Assembly (NCBI GenBank): GCA_033065855.1
Contig: JAVXUO010002726.1
Coordinates: forward strand, 1-64,000
Direction of reading: 5' to 3'
DNA length: 64,000 nt
Origin: Escallonia rubra
Taxonomy: Eukaryota; Streptophyta; Magnoliopsida; Escalloniales; Escalloniaceae
Made by a program: the position numbers and the translations under genes. The stretch's first letter is position 1. Each line of letters opens with the position of its first letter. Positions 12,131-24,038 of this stretch are shown here, in pieces. Under the pieces are notes generated by a model. The model did no database searches. It was not told where the DNA came from and was given only the letters and a program-made list of their open reading frames with translations.

Positions 12131-13577
12131 TACCTTAATCGTCCCCGTTCAAACCTCCCAAGCCTCCACTCATGTTGTTCTTTGCACATCTATCCGTATT
12201 TATTTTTCTATAGCAGCATGAAGATAATTTCGGTACTCTGATGTTAGTGTTCTATCTTTTCTCGAAAGCATTCTCGATCTCTTTAGCGTAGTCAAGGCTG
12301 CCGCTCTTCGATATCTGCTTTAGTGTAGGGGTGAAGATATATCTCCACTTTTGGTCACAAAACAGATTATTTCCTTAAACTTTTATAGTCTTTAAAAGCC
12401 AGTTGAGAGATCGAAAAGAGATTTTTTGGCGCTTAATTACTCCAGAACGGTGCCGTATTGAACAGGCCCCAGAATTCCTATACTTTTTCCGCGTGCAAGT
12501 GAAAACTTTACATCAAAGAGATGGAAAGCCCACCATAAGTGGATAATCTCGTGTAATTCCAAATAACTCTATCGCTTCCTTTAACCTGCATCACTCCCAA
12601 AAATCTGCCCGCAATGCGCGTTTCGGCATACCCATTGATCACAAGCTACACAAATTGTACCACACGCTAGTGTTGAATAAGGTGATAAATTGTGGTGGAA
12701 ATCAGCGACGACTGGACCGCAACTGTGAGGGGAAGGGGGACGATGATCAGCCGACGATGAGAAAGAGAGATCAGCCAATGAGAGGAGCGGTAGGGGGAGG
12801 TTACTAACTTGGCGTCTTTAGTCCATGGAGAGGAGAAGATAGGTATAACATCGAAGGGAAAGTTGGGGATGGGCACACACCATTTGGACCTTAATATAAA
12901 ACCCCATTTACCCAAGCCCTATATACTTCAAGCCCCATTAAGGGTCCCCAAATTCGCTCCATCGGGGGCAGGGGAAGGGTTCCAGATCGGGAGCCTAAAG
13001 AGCCATCCCTATCATATTTGCTTACATACGGAGGACACTAAGAAGGCTAACTACGGGCAGAAAACCTCAATGACATCAAAAGTGTGTGCAGTACCAGAGA
13101 AGATGAACAATTATGAAAGGGCATATACAACCTGCTGCTGGATGGCTTGCATCTGCATAACTCATCAGATCATCAATGAAATTTTCATCTCAGTGCACGA
13201 TGAGCCATATAATTTATCTTGCCACATGATTCAGAGAACCAATCATATGCATGTCTTTCATCATTTCCAACTTGCTAGGGATTAAAACGAACAACTAGCC
13301 ATGCTTTTGGTCCAAAGAGCAGCTCGTCAATGAAGCTAATTAAACTGAAAGGGAAATAAACATGACATTTAGCAACACAGAGCCACAAGATAGATCACCC
13401 TTTGGTACATTCAGGACAGTAGGCAAAACGAAGTTAGGATCCTTTAGCAATTACCCAGACTGGCATTAGATTAGTTGTATTACATGAAAAGTTTTACAGA
13501 CGGAAGAACTGATTCCAATGATATTTGTATACCAGCCCACGTGTCACCATAAACACTGTACCTCATTAGAATCCCGA
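12131..13577. other. Downstream of the OB-fold gene, no gene seen
   Basis: Contains an open frame at 12809-13285 (+) with no recognisable domain, which I do not consider a gene. The part nearest 13577 is the probable 3' UTR of the minus-strand OB-fold gene. Confidence 0.5.
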
Positions 13578-15819
13578 TCACTCTTCAACAACATTTACCA
13601 ACTCATACTCCACCAGAGAGAGATTGTTATCCTCCTTAACCACAAACTCTGCAGGTTCAGTGACCTCAATGCGTCCCCATCTGTCGACACTGAGCCTCAT
13701 AGACCCTTTAAACATGTCGATTTTTGAATTACGAATAATTATAGTGGTACCAGGCTTCATCAAATCAACTGCATAGTATGCCGGCATTAGCACAAAGCAT
13801 TATCGCAATAAGTTAGTAAGTTTTCAGTGTTAAAAATATAACAATTCTGAGAACAAGAGATTATCAATAAACTCGAAGAGTTCCACAATGAGAAATCAAA
13901 ACACACCAAGATGATCACTGATCATTCTGGTTCAATTATGGTGCATGAAGATTTTCGTTTTTCGGACAATTACTTAATTAGCTTTGAGTACAACACAATG
14001 ACGAACGAAATTTATTTTAGTGACAACTTGCAACAAAGAACACATACTTCTACAAGGGACAATGGCTTACTACAGTGTATGAACGAAACTTACAAAGATG
14101 GCAGAGAAAGTCACTTAGACAAAAGTTTGAGAGAATGATCAGATACAAATGTGATGTGATTGTTAAAAGGACGCATAATGGTGTAGTTACAACTTTAATG
14201 GAGATGCAGCACTTAGCTTAGTGTATCAATTGCTACTACCATTCACTAATCAAAAACATAAAGAATTCTGGAGAAGGAACAGATGAGCCTACTAGATTTA
14301 CGGCAAGCAAATATAGTTTCCATGGAAAATTTAATATCCTTGAGACTTGATATAGCAGATGGAACCTGTATCTATAATTTCGTCTCCCTCTGCTGAGTTG
14401 AGCATAAGCAACCACGGGCCTACCCACTAAAAACGCTAGACAATCCTATATTTTCATACAATTTCTATCCAATTTTGAATAAAAAAGCACTAATATCATA
14501 GGAATATGGGCCTTCTCACGTCTTAGACAAAGATTAGATCTAAATGCAGCCAAAAATGGTAACAACCACAATAAAATTCCCAAATCTCCCTCAGGAGCTA
14601 AAATCCGACATTCCCATCAATATTGCAAATTCCCAGTGTCCCATTCGCCACAACATAATGCCCACCTCAAAAGAGTAAATTTAAATGGAAGCTAGAATTC
14701 AGAGATGAATCAACCCTAAAGAGTAATTAGGACCACCCAATAAAGGCTCGAAAGCCCCAACATGTTCCTCTATAACTACAGGCTGAATTAGCGCACTGAT
14801 TATATTCCTCCTAATCTAGAAGATCAAATTAGCATACTATACATATAATAATAATACACATGCATGCACATGCACAAGCACATATTAAAGCAAGCTCAAC
14901 ATTAATCGGTACAGCATCAATAAACCTCAAATTCCTCTACAAATGCGAAAAATCAAGAAATTATGCTCTCTAAATCTACGCAATCAAATTAGCTGAATTG
15001 TGTCTCACCCACACAAACAAACAAATACTAACTCTGTCCATTTGCTTTTCCCATTTGACTTTACATTTAGTATCATGTAAATACTGAGTTGAACTCAAAT
15101 AGGAAATACAAGTATCGTTTGGCAACTATCAGAGACTAAATAAATATTGTTTTGCAAGCCAATCTAGGGTGAAAACAATGATTCAAGTTAACATTTGAAT
15201 GCAGTAAATCTATCCTAGGAATTCGCAACAAGTAGAAAATTTCAAATGGAACGGGCCAACGGAGGGAGTATTCCACACACAGGCATGCACACAGAGCGAA
15301 TAAGGCAAGCTCAACATCAATCAGGACGGCATTGATAAACATCAAAACGTGAAAAAAGCAACAAATTACATTCCCCCAAAACTAAAGATCAAATTAGCAG
15401 AACGAGTCACACACACAAAAATTAATAGTAGGTAATTAGAAAAAAGCAACAAATGCGGCTCTTCAGCGACACTTTACACACACACACACACACACACAGA
15501 GGGAGGGAGGAGGGAGAGATGGACCTTGGTCGTTGCGGGCGGTGAAAAGGATAGTGCCAGTATCGTCGCCGATGAGGCACTCGGCGATGCGAGTGTTGGC
15601 GATTCCGTCTCCATAGGACGACATCGTTTTGCGGGACCTCTTGTCCTGCACGGTGGTGGACGACAGGACCTTGACGGTGAGGTTGTGGCCGCTGGTGCCC
15701 GGCTTGAGCTGGTTCACCTTCACGAACACCGGCTTCCTCAGCTTGGGCTTCAAGTTCGAACCTCCACCGCCGCCGATTCCTTCTTCCTTCTGGTGTGATG
15801 GTGCCTTGGTCGTCGCCAT
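13578..15819 (-). CDS. Short OB-fold nucleic-acid-binding protein (At4g28440-like)
   Basis: Two exons on the minus strand, 15819-15525 and 13768-13578, are joined across a 1756-bp GT-AG intron and give 161 residues. The N-terminus is hydrophilic with a Gly5 run. The core is KPVFVKVNQLKPGTSGHNLT, then RIAECLIGDDTGTILFTARN before the splice. After it come VDLMKPGTTIIIRNSKIDMF, KGSMRLSVDRWGRIEVTEPA and the C-terminal NLSLVEYELVNVVEE. This is the single OB-fold architecture of a conserved plant family related to SOSS-B/hSSB-type proteins. Binding of single-stranded nucleic acid is inferred from the fold; the specific role is unknown. The intron carries a Stowaway MITE and a CA repeat next to the donor. 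A telo-box lies in the 5' leader. Confidence 0.9.
15028..15268. mobile_element. Stowaway MITE in the OB-fold gene intron
   Basis: A 241-bp element with ends CTAACTCTGTCCATTTG and CAAATGGAACGGGCCAACG...GGAGGGAG, flanked on each side by the dinucleotide TA (15026-15027 and 15269-15270). This is the Tc1/mariner-derived Stowaway signature. Confidence 0.7.
15475..15499. repeat. (CA)n microsatellite in the OB-fold intron
   Basis: CA dinucleotide run about 25-50 bp inside the intron from the splice donor at 15524-15523 of the minus-strand gene. It is followed by a GA-rich stretch. Confidence 0.9.
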
Positions 15820-15836
15820 TGAAGTGGAAATGTAAA

Positions 15837-15845
15837 AAACCCTAA
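15837..15845 (+). promoter_or_regulatory. Telo-box (AAACCCTAA) in the OB-fold gene leader
   Basis: An exact AAACCCTAA lies 18-26 nt upstream of the start codon of the minus-strand OB-fold gene. Telo-boxes are known from leaders and promoters of plant translation and growth-related genes. Its function here is inferred. Confidence 0.5.
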
Positions 15846-15946
15846 CCTAATTTCACACTTCACGCAGGTACTGAGGTTTTCGGGACGACTTAAATCGACA
15901 AAAATAAATAAAGATGTTAGCATTTAAATAGTTAAAATCAATTTAA

Positions 15947-16864
15947 GGGTAAATTACACAAAACTCCCCTGAGGTTTATCATAATTATACTCCGCCCCCT
16001 ATCTTTAAAAATTACACTCTGTTCAAAAAGTAACTTTTTTCTTACGGTGTTAACGGTGTAATGCAAAAAAGACATGAATGCCCCTCAAACTGTTTTCTTG
16101 GAATTTTGGAGGGAAAACATGTTCTTGGGAATTTGAGGGAAATGATTAATTGTTATCATGTTTAACTGTTTCTAGGAAAAACTTTTGGTGATATTTCTTG
16201 TCTCTCACACAAACTCAAAAGCATAAATGTAGATGGTCATCCCCCACTAGCATGATTGTTTTTGGTAATATAATCTGCATATATACTTTGAAACATGAAG
16301 TTTGATCCAAGTACCCCACTACTTTTATCAGTTTGTATATGCATATGTACTGCACCTGAACTTGATCCTACAAACCCACCAGAATTTAATATACAAAGTA
16401 TTTGCCTTGTGCATAAATGCTGTGAATATGAACTTGATTCTTCCATCCATTAGCATATCTTTTGAAAGATAAGAAAGATAAAGAACACCAAGTTGTATTC
16501 CTTTTAGCAATAACTCAGTAAATACTCTTTTTTTTTTGTCCAAAAGTACTCAAAAAGTAACCAGTATTCTTTCTAAAATTAGGGAAGAGAATTAACAAAA
16601 ACTAAGAAGAAAAACAAGAAAAAATTGAGTAAAAGTGGTTTTCATGTTTCTTGAAACAATGTAAGAAGGAGAGATCAAATTGTAAAATGTAAATTGCATA
16701 AAGTGGTGTGTCAGTGAATCTTTTTATGAAATTGGGCCTGCTGTTAAATATGTGTAGTTGTGTGTAATGCGGGTACAAACCTCAGGGGAACATAGTGTAA
16801 TTTATAAAGATAGGGGGGAAGTGTAATTATGGCAAACCTCAGGAGAGTTTTGTGTAATTTACCC
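15947..16864. mobile_element. Non-autonomous Mutator-like element (918 bp)
   Basis: Long terminal inverted repeats of about 60 bp begin GGGTAAATTACACAAAACTC and end in GAGTTTTGTGTAATTTACCC. Subterminal CCTGAGGTTT and AAACCTCAGG also match. Flanks are TCAATTTAA (15938-15946) and ATAATTTAA (16865-16873), a 9-bp target duplication with two mismatches. No transposase frame is present. Confidence 0.8.
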
Positions 16865-17006
16865 ATAATTTAATTGGTCGATACAAACAAACCTACCCAT
16901 CGTGAAAAACAATCCTTTTTTAGTTTTTAAAACTGTTTTATATTGAATAGAATTTTTTGAATATGCGTGTAATTAATACTACTTAATTTTTAATCTAATT
17001 TTATTT

Positions 17007-17235
17007 ATTCCCTCTGCATCGTACAAATTGATCATAATTCTTTTTTGAGTCGTCCCACAAAAATTGATTACTTCTAAATTAAGAAAGATTTTGTAGGCAT
17101 TTTTAATTATTTACCTTTTTTGTATTTTTTTTTATTCTATTTCTCTCTCCACATTTAATACTTCACTAACTCTTTTTATGTCTCTTGATCCTTCTTCTTA
17201 CACTTTTGTATTTTATTTCTCTCTCTGCATTTAAC
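17007..17235. mobile_element. Stowaway-related fragment
   Basis: Starts TTCCCTCTGCATCGTACAAA, like a Stowaway terminus, and shares GTCGTCCCACAAAAATTGAT and CTTCTAAATTAAGAAAGATT with the element at 5468-5785 in opposite orientation. The right end is not resolved. Confidence 0.4.
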
Positions 17236-18011
17236 ACTCTGCAGTAAACCTGTGTCACATATATGTTAAAACAACACAAATTCACTGTGGACTTTAAAGT
17301 ATAACTTTAATTTCTTAGAATTGAGTATGAGTCGCTAAATAAACTGTCTAATTAGCAGAATTATAATTCTCAAGGTCCAATTCCAAAATCAATTTCAATT
17401 CTAATGCTAATTCCGTGATCCATTCGAACCCTTACAGATATGTCAAAAGTTCTCTTTAACTAAAATTTGTATTTTTATCATCTCCGCAGTGAACCTGTGT
17501 TGTTTTAACACATATGTTGTGATCTAACTGTCCTTCGACATAAATAACCTCCCCTTCAACATAAATACGAGCATGTGGTGGCTTGTTCGGTGGATTACCT
17601 AAGAAAACATTTCAAGAGGAGTGCATGCAAGCATCAACTTAGGGGAGTATAGGTTTATGCGCGATTCGATTTAGACGGCTTAGATGGTCCTATTTGAATT
17701 GTTTGTCCGATATGATCTATTTTTCAACTTTGAGCCTCTTTCTTTTTGAACTTTGACCATCTTTCAAATTGACTTCGAGTTAGAGCTGCCTAGCATTATT
17801 CTTTAGTTAAACGGATAATTCAAATCCTAGGATTTGAGCAACTAATGTTTAAGAAACATTAAAACTCTACTGTGACCCAAAAGTGTAGCAACCTTTACAT
17901 TGACTACTTATAACACCACATTTTCAGAAACCTTGTTGCAGTATGCCAGTATCATGAGCAAAGCTTCCCCAGGCTGATCTAACTAACTAGGTTATCTGTT
18001 TCAAGCGATAA
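17236..18011. other. Intergenic, no gene seen
   Basis: No coding signal or transposon ends recognised. Confidence 0.5.
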
Positions 18012-19141
18012 CTTATGATGTGTTTGAAACCCATTTCGGTTTTTATTTTTTTTAAAAATTAAAAACAAAACCTCTTTGAGTTTTCTTTTTTTACAAAACT
18101 GATGGTTTGTTTGATAGCAATTTTGTATGATTGGTTTAATTTTTTTTTCATTTTTCCTTTCTTCTCTTTTCTTTCATTTTCCAATACTTGAGAGCTTTTT
18201 TTTAAGCTTTATGTTCAACAACCAGAAACGCCCCCACCACAACCAATGCATCTTTTCTGCTGCCGACCAACTACTAGTATGGTAGTAACTCACTGGCTTG
18301 TGAATTAGGGATTCATTAGTTTGATTGGAGTTTGATTAGGTGAATGGGTATGATTGGCTTGGAATTTACGTGCACAAATTAAAGATACTAAGGCTAATAG
18401 ATGAAGGAAATATTGTGGTGGTGTTTGCTGTCAGGGACAATTGTGGTTTGGACTTAGAAGAGTGGTGGTGCCATAGTGATGACGGCTGTTAAAAGGTTTG
18501 GTCTTTGGCAGTGGTGGTGGTCGTAGTGGTTTGTGGATATCAGTGGCTACTGTGGTTGGCGGTGTTCATGGGTGTTGGTCGCTGTGGCGGTGGCGACAGT
18601 CAGTGGCTATGGTGGTTGGCAATATTGGCGGGTTTGGTATTTGAGTGTGTTGATTAATGGTGATGGCAGATCGACGATCAGTGGCTGTGGTGGTTGACAT
18701 TGTTTGTAGTTTGGTGTTCGAAGGTGTTGGTCAGTGGCTGTGGTTGTTGACAGTGTTTGTAGTTTGGTGTTGTTGTGGTGATTGACAGTATTTGTAGTTT
18801 GGTGTTCGAAGGTGTTGGTTAGCAATGGTGGTGCGGTGACGGTTAATGAGTATGGTGGTTGACAATGGTGGTGGTTTTGTATTCTTGGGCAATACGTGTT
18901 GGTGATGAAAGATTGAAGGAAAGAAGAGAAATAAAATGCTTCGACAAAAGTTAAAAAGTGGATCTTAGAAAGAAAAAAAAAGTGAAAACTCTACAATGGA
19001 GTTTTCAAAGATAACCCAATTTTGAAAACTGACTTATAAACTGAAGGAAAAAAATTAAATATATTTGTCAAACGCCGATATTTTTTCAATTTTCGGAACT
19101 GAACAAAAAAACTAAAAACAAAACTATTTCAAACGCTACCT
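18012..19141. mobile_element. TIR element with CACC/GGTGG core, copy 2
   Basis: The left end is ATGATGTGTTTGAAA. The right end TTTCAAACGCTACCTT is the inverse of the copy-1 left end AGGTAGCGTTTGA. T- and A-rich subterminal blocks surround a GGTGG-rich core that contains tandem repeats at 18679-18819. The segment 18262-18505 is also found, diverged, at 52893-53135. Confidence 0.6.
18679..18819. repeat. About 50-bp tandem repeats within TIR element copy 2
   Basis: Three imperfect units share CAGTGGCTGTGG, TTGACA and TTTGTAGTTTGGTGTT. The unit at 18679-18731 is nearly repeated at 18732-18771 and again up to 18819. Confidence 0.8.
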
Positions 19142-19304
19142 TAATTATACAAATAAGAACTGTTGGAAAGCTAATATAAAAGGCTTAGTTGTATCGGTTC
19201 CAGAATATGATTCGAAGCAGGCCGATTTGGAAATATTGACCCAGACCTTTGAGCAAAATGATGTAGGTAGCCATGTGAATAACCACCGTACATATTGTTT
19301 GTTC

Positions 19305-19520
19305 TAGAGATGTCAAAAGGGTCGGCCTGACTCGGCCCTAAAGGTGAACAGTGCCGACCCTAACCCGTAAGGCCTTGGGCCAGGGCTAAGGCCATGCCTG
19401 TTTTTGCGGATTTTTATCCGGCCCGGCCCTAAAAAGGCCCGGGGTCGGCCCTAGAAAATAGGCTGGCTCGAAACCAGCTCGTTTTTTAGGCCCTGGCCTG
19501 GTTCTGGCTCGATTTTGGTC
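19305..19520. mobile_element. Truncated hAT-like MITE end
   Basis: The terminus TAGAGATGTCAAAAGGGTCG is followed by GC-rich subterminal GGCCCGGCCC repeats, as in plant hAT MITEs with a TAGAGATGTCAAA end. I could not find the matching right end or target duplication, so this is likely a fragment. Confidence 0.45.
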
Positions 19521-22500
19521 CTTTTTATTTTTTCTTCTTTTCATTGATAGACCTTGGCACCTTGCAATCTTTTTGTCTCCCTTAGTTTTTATATTTAATT
19601 TGTCATATCTATTGTATATTTGGTTTATTTACCTCTATTGAAAATAACATTTCTTTTTTTGTTTTCATTTTTAGACCTTAATGTCCATTTTTTTTAATAT
19701 TTCATTAGCACTTTATATTAGTTTTTCTTTCCACTTCTTTCATCAATATTATACATTTGAATTTCGTATTACTTTCTTTCCTCACTTTTTTTTTAAAAAT
19801 GAATCCTATATATATATTCAAAGAGAGACGGCTACTATCTTCACATTTTGCATAGCAAGAAATGCCTTCAGCCATCCAAAAGATATATGTGTGAATATGT
19901 AGCTACCAGCTCACTGTTGGTCACTACAAATGATGCATTTGGCATAAGCCAGCACTTGTGAAGTAAGACAACTACGATTGTGCGTCAAATGATTACTTGT
20001 TTACCTGCATCCATCAGCAAGAAATTGCTGTAGGAACAAAAAGAATCAAGACTTGCCAGGTAACTGTTGTCATTAGACCAACTATACCAATGCCCCTAGC
20101 TTTACTGAGTGTGTATGGGCATGTCGGTGGGTTTGGTTTGCCGGTTCCCCTTTCTTTTATGGAACTTAACAACATCCTTATATTGCTGGTTGAGAGGAAG
20201 ATACGGTTTTTCAACTAATTGTTGTGATTGGCTTTGCATGCGGTTGAGAGTTTTGGTATATACCCAATTGTTATGCCATTGGAAATCTGAATTAAGTTTG
20301 TTGTTTGTTGTATGTTCGGTTGGATCTAGAAGTTCAGAATTAAGTAACTTAATGAAATTGTTGTATGTTCACAAATCCCACTTAAAGTCTGAGGAACTGT
20401 TGATTTCACCTTGATCTTGCCATCTCTACCTTTTTTCTTTTCATGAGATGTGTATGAGTGACCTTGCATGAATGATGAATCATGATGTATTTCTTGAATC
20501 TGCGTGGGGGATGGGGGACTGAAATCACTTAATCATATTCTGAATGGTGTTTGAATTGAATTAGCATAATTATTTATTGATTAGCATAATTATTTACGAC
20601 CAATGAATTATTTATTGAATCAACTGAGGCCGAGACAACTTTGTCTAGCTGCTGTTGTCTATTGCTACTGGTTTCTCTGCCTTGGTGGGGAGCTTCCTGA
20701 AAGCTTACATTCCCTTAGGTCACGGTCTGCTGTTTGTTTTGTCCGCTTATGTGATGTTCTTGTCGTAGCTATTTGATGCCATTTATGAGCTTTAGCTCTT
20801 GTATGTTGCTATGTACGACGTTGCCTATTGCCTGAAAAAATATTTGGTAAGCTGTTGAAGTTGGTGTATGTTCGGGATTTAATCATAGTTTGCTCTACCA
20901 GCTTGTCTTGTCTTAATTTCCCTAAATCTAAAGCTTGTAATCCAAGCTCTGTTGGCCAAAAATGCTTTGAGGATTATGTCTCAACCCTGGTGTCTGCTAG
21001 CCAAAGACTTCATCCCCAAATATTGTACCAGAAAGACATTGAATGTGGTTAAACCTAAGGCAGGGGCTTCATGGGCCTAGAAAGGCATTCTGCATGGGAA
21101 GGCTTTACTGCTTTAAAGATTGGGTATAACAATAGGACATGGAGAGTCAACAAAATTATGGAAAAGGAAGCCTGGTTAAATGAAGATAAACACAAGAAGC
21201 CTAAAACGTAAACAGAATATCCCCAATGGCAGGAAGGGAACAAAGGGTAGCTGACCTCATTAAATAAAACACTTTCTTCGACGCCTCATCGAGTAGTTAT
21301 TTAGTGCTTTCATTTGTAAACTTTGAAATATATATTTTGTATTCGCTTCTTTGTACTGTAAAGAGTCTTTAGTAACTCTCATGAAACTTAATAAGACCTT
21401 TTGGATGCTTTTTCGTATTTTTCATGTATTATCAAAAAGTGCACTTTGTTTTTTTGTGCTATTTTACTTATAAATTTTTTTATTGATTTTGATATATTTT
21501 TAGCACCCCCTAGGGTAAAATCCTGGCTCCGCCACGGATCGCATTCAAGAATTTTTTGGGCTTTTGAAGAAAACATGAAGGTTTGTAAAATGTGGTTCTG
21601 GAGAATTTTAGGGCCTTTGAAGAGGCTTTTTTTAGAAGCTTGGGCGTAAACGAAACACATGTTAAGTGATTCTTCTTATGTACAAACAACGTTCAACATC
21701 CCCCTTCCCCTCGAGTTTGATTATATTGTTTCAAATGCAAGTCAAATTTATATTATACTTTTATACCACTTACAAAGTAAACTCTTATGTAAAAGGACGT
21801 AGATTTACATTACGATATGCGAGATCAAGTTACATAAATGATGCTTATTTAGCAATAGTACAGACAGCTTATGGCATAATACCTTTAAACCCTTTGAGAT
21901 TAGGGAGTAATCTCAATCAACTTCATCTTCTTTTGAAAATTTGCCTATCAGTCCAAAATTTAAAAGCTTTGTAACAGATATGTTCCTACAATGTAACACT
22001 GTATGTATTTTATGCAATTTTTAGCTCATATAACCACCTTCCGGACATCGATCGTAGCTTGTACTAGAAATTTGCAGTATCTCATTTCACACATCGAAAC
22101 AAGCACCACACACAGTGCCTTTAATAAGTTAGATTTGTGGAGGCCCAGATAACAATTTTGTGGGGGATCAATCCTATTTAAGCGAATCGGTAAGTAAGCC
22201 ACACCAACACATAGGCGCGCGCGTGCATCTCACACACTCTTATTCACGCACATGCACATATATAAGCGTATTTGTGCTCACATATCTAAATTTGTATTTT
22301 TATCCATTTGAATTCAGAACATTGCGTGTACAGAGACGCATAGATAAAAGGTGTATATTTGTTTACATGATGTGCAGATTTGATGCCAATTGTGATGGTG
22401 AAGAAGAAAAAAAATAAGAAAAGGGAGATATGGATGAAGTAAATAGAAAAAGCATGAAAAGAAACTGGAATTGCGAACAAAAAGTACCAAGACGACTTAG

Positions 22501-23850
22501 AAGAAAGAGGAGAAAATGAAATGACAAGCAAGAAAGAAAGAAACAAAAGGAGGCGGAGTAGATCTGCTGGTATGTGAAAACAAAAAAATGAAGACATACC
22601 AAGGGTTAAAATTTGTTATTTTTTAAATCTGTAACTCCATTTGTACACGGTCCAGTCAAATGATGTATCTACTATATGTAACAGTCAGTGGACACACCTG
22701 ATATTACCCTCTAACATCAAAGCTAATTGTTTTGAAGACAACTCCTAATGCCAACGTACATTTGACTACTGCCAAAACAAGATACTACTGCAGCATCAGA
22801 CTATACAATCAAATCCGAAACAGCCATTGCTTTGACAAAACACATTCTTACTTCAGGGAATATGACTAGCCTTTCTTCAAGAATGTTCTTCTGGAAGGTC
22901 AGACTTTGTTTATTAAATGTTCTACACTATGGCCCTACCTCAGGCAACTTGTTAGAAATTAGCAATTGTAGCAAACCAACACTTGGTACTACTTTTTCTT
23001 GTTGTCCAAAGGAAATAACAAGAGGAAAGAAAAATAATACAAAGATTTCAAACATGAGAGATAAACCATGAAAGCATCGTATTTAAGCTTTTTTCCTTTT
23101 TTAGCAGAAAATCTGTTGCAACATTCACTTACACCTCCTCCCGAACACCACTTAGTGGTTTCGAGAAAAGAATTGTGTTTGTGTTGGCAAATCAAAGTCT
23201 GGGAGCGTCCACGAGCTCCATTGTCGCTCTACTTCTTTGGATTAACTGCCGTACAAGGTATACAAGAAAAATATAATTGCGCCCTTTGCTAATGGTAAAT
23301 ATTTTTAATGCATGAGGTAGTCTTCATTTGTCATCACCTAATTCAAGGTACTATTTTGCAAAGAGGCTTGTTCCGATAAGCATATTTTCAAAAGTAACTA
23401 TAACAGCGGATATGCTCGTTAAGCTTTTCGTCATACATGCAATCTTAATTCAAGTACATAATAACAGAAGGCATAGTCGATGTATCCGTGCATCCAATCT
23501 ATGAACAAATTAACGACTTCATTTTTAACAAAGATAAGATCTACGTAACAATACGGCTATCATTAAAGAAAACGGTTTGGTTAGACAAATGAATGATTGA
23601 GTGTCCGCCGTGTTGGTCATGATCAAACACAAATGTAGGCACCTAAATAACATAACATACGGGCAAATAATGACCATTAATTAAAGCCATTCGAAGTGAT
23701 TAGAGCAGGAAAACATGGGAAAGCCAATGTCCATGAAAAGCCGAGAAATTCTCAACAACGTTACACGGCCTCCCATCATCCCCGCATAGCCCACGCGTGT
23801 AGTCTCCTTCTCTCCACAGTTTTACCCCCTTTTGGTACACCATTCAATTG
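19521..23850. other. Intergenic, no supported gene
   Basis: 4.3 kb without a convincing coding region. An isolated transposon end, TCCTGGCTCCGCCAC, at about 21521-21535 matches the right terminus of the hAT elements at 31979 and 55047, but its partner is missing. The final few hundred bases are the likely Di19 promoter; a CA run at 23971-23986 lies just before the Di19 start. Confidence 0.5.
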
Positions 23851-24038
23851 TCATTTCTGAACCTTCTGAGACATGGAAATTTTCAGCACCGAGAAAGAAA
23901 AAGTCAAAGCAAACTACCAAAACTAATGCTAACGGATACCCACCAACAAACAGATAACATAAACAAGAAACACACACACACACACAGAGAAGGGATTATT
24001 TTCTTACGTTCGTTTCACTTTTCAAGCCGTCTCTGTAC

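Noticed and set aside
12809..13285. 158-codon plus-strand open frame
   Set aside because: No recognisable domain, uneven composition, and it lies in the zone beyond the 3' end of the minus-strand OB-fold gene. Long chance frames of this size occur in a 64-kb window.
18679..18819. CRISPR-like or regulatory array
   Set aside because: Units are imperfect direct tandem repeats without unique spacers, in a plant nuclear transposon core. This is a minisatellite.
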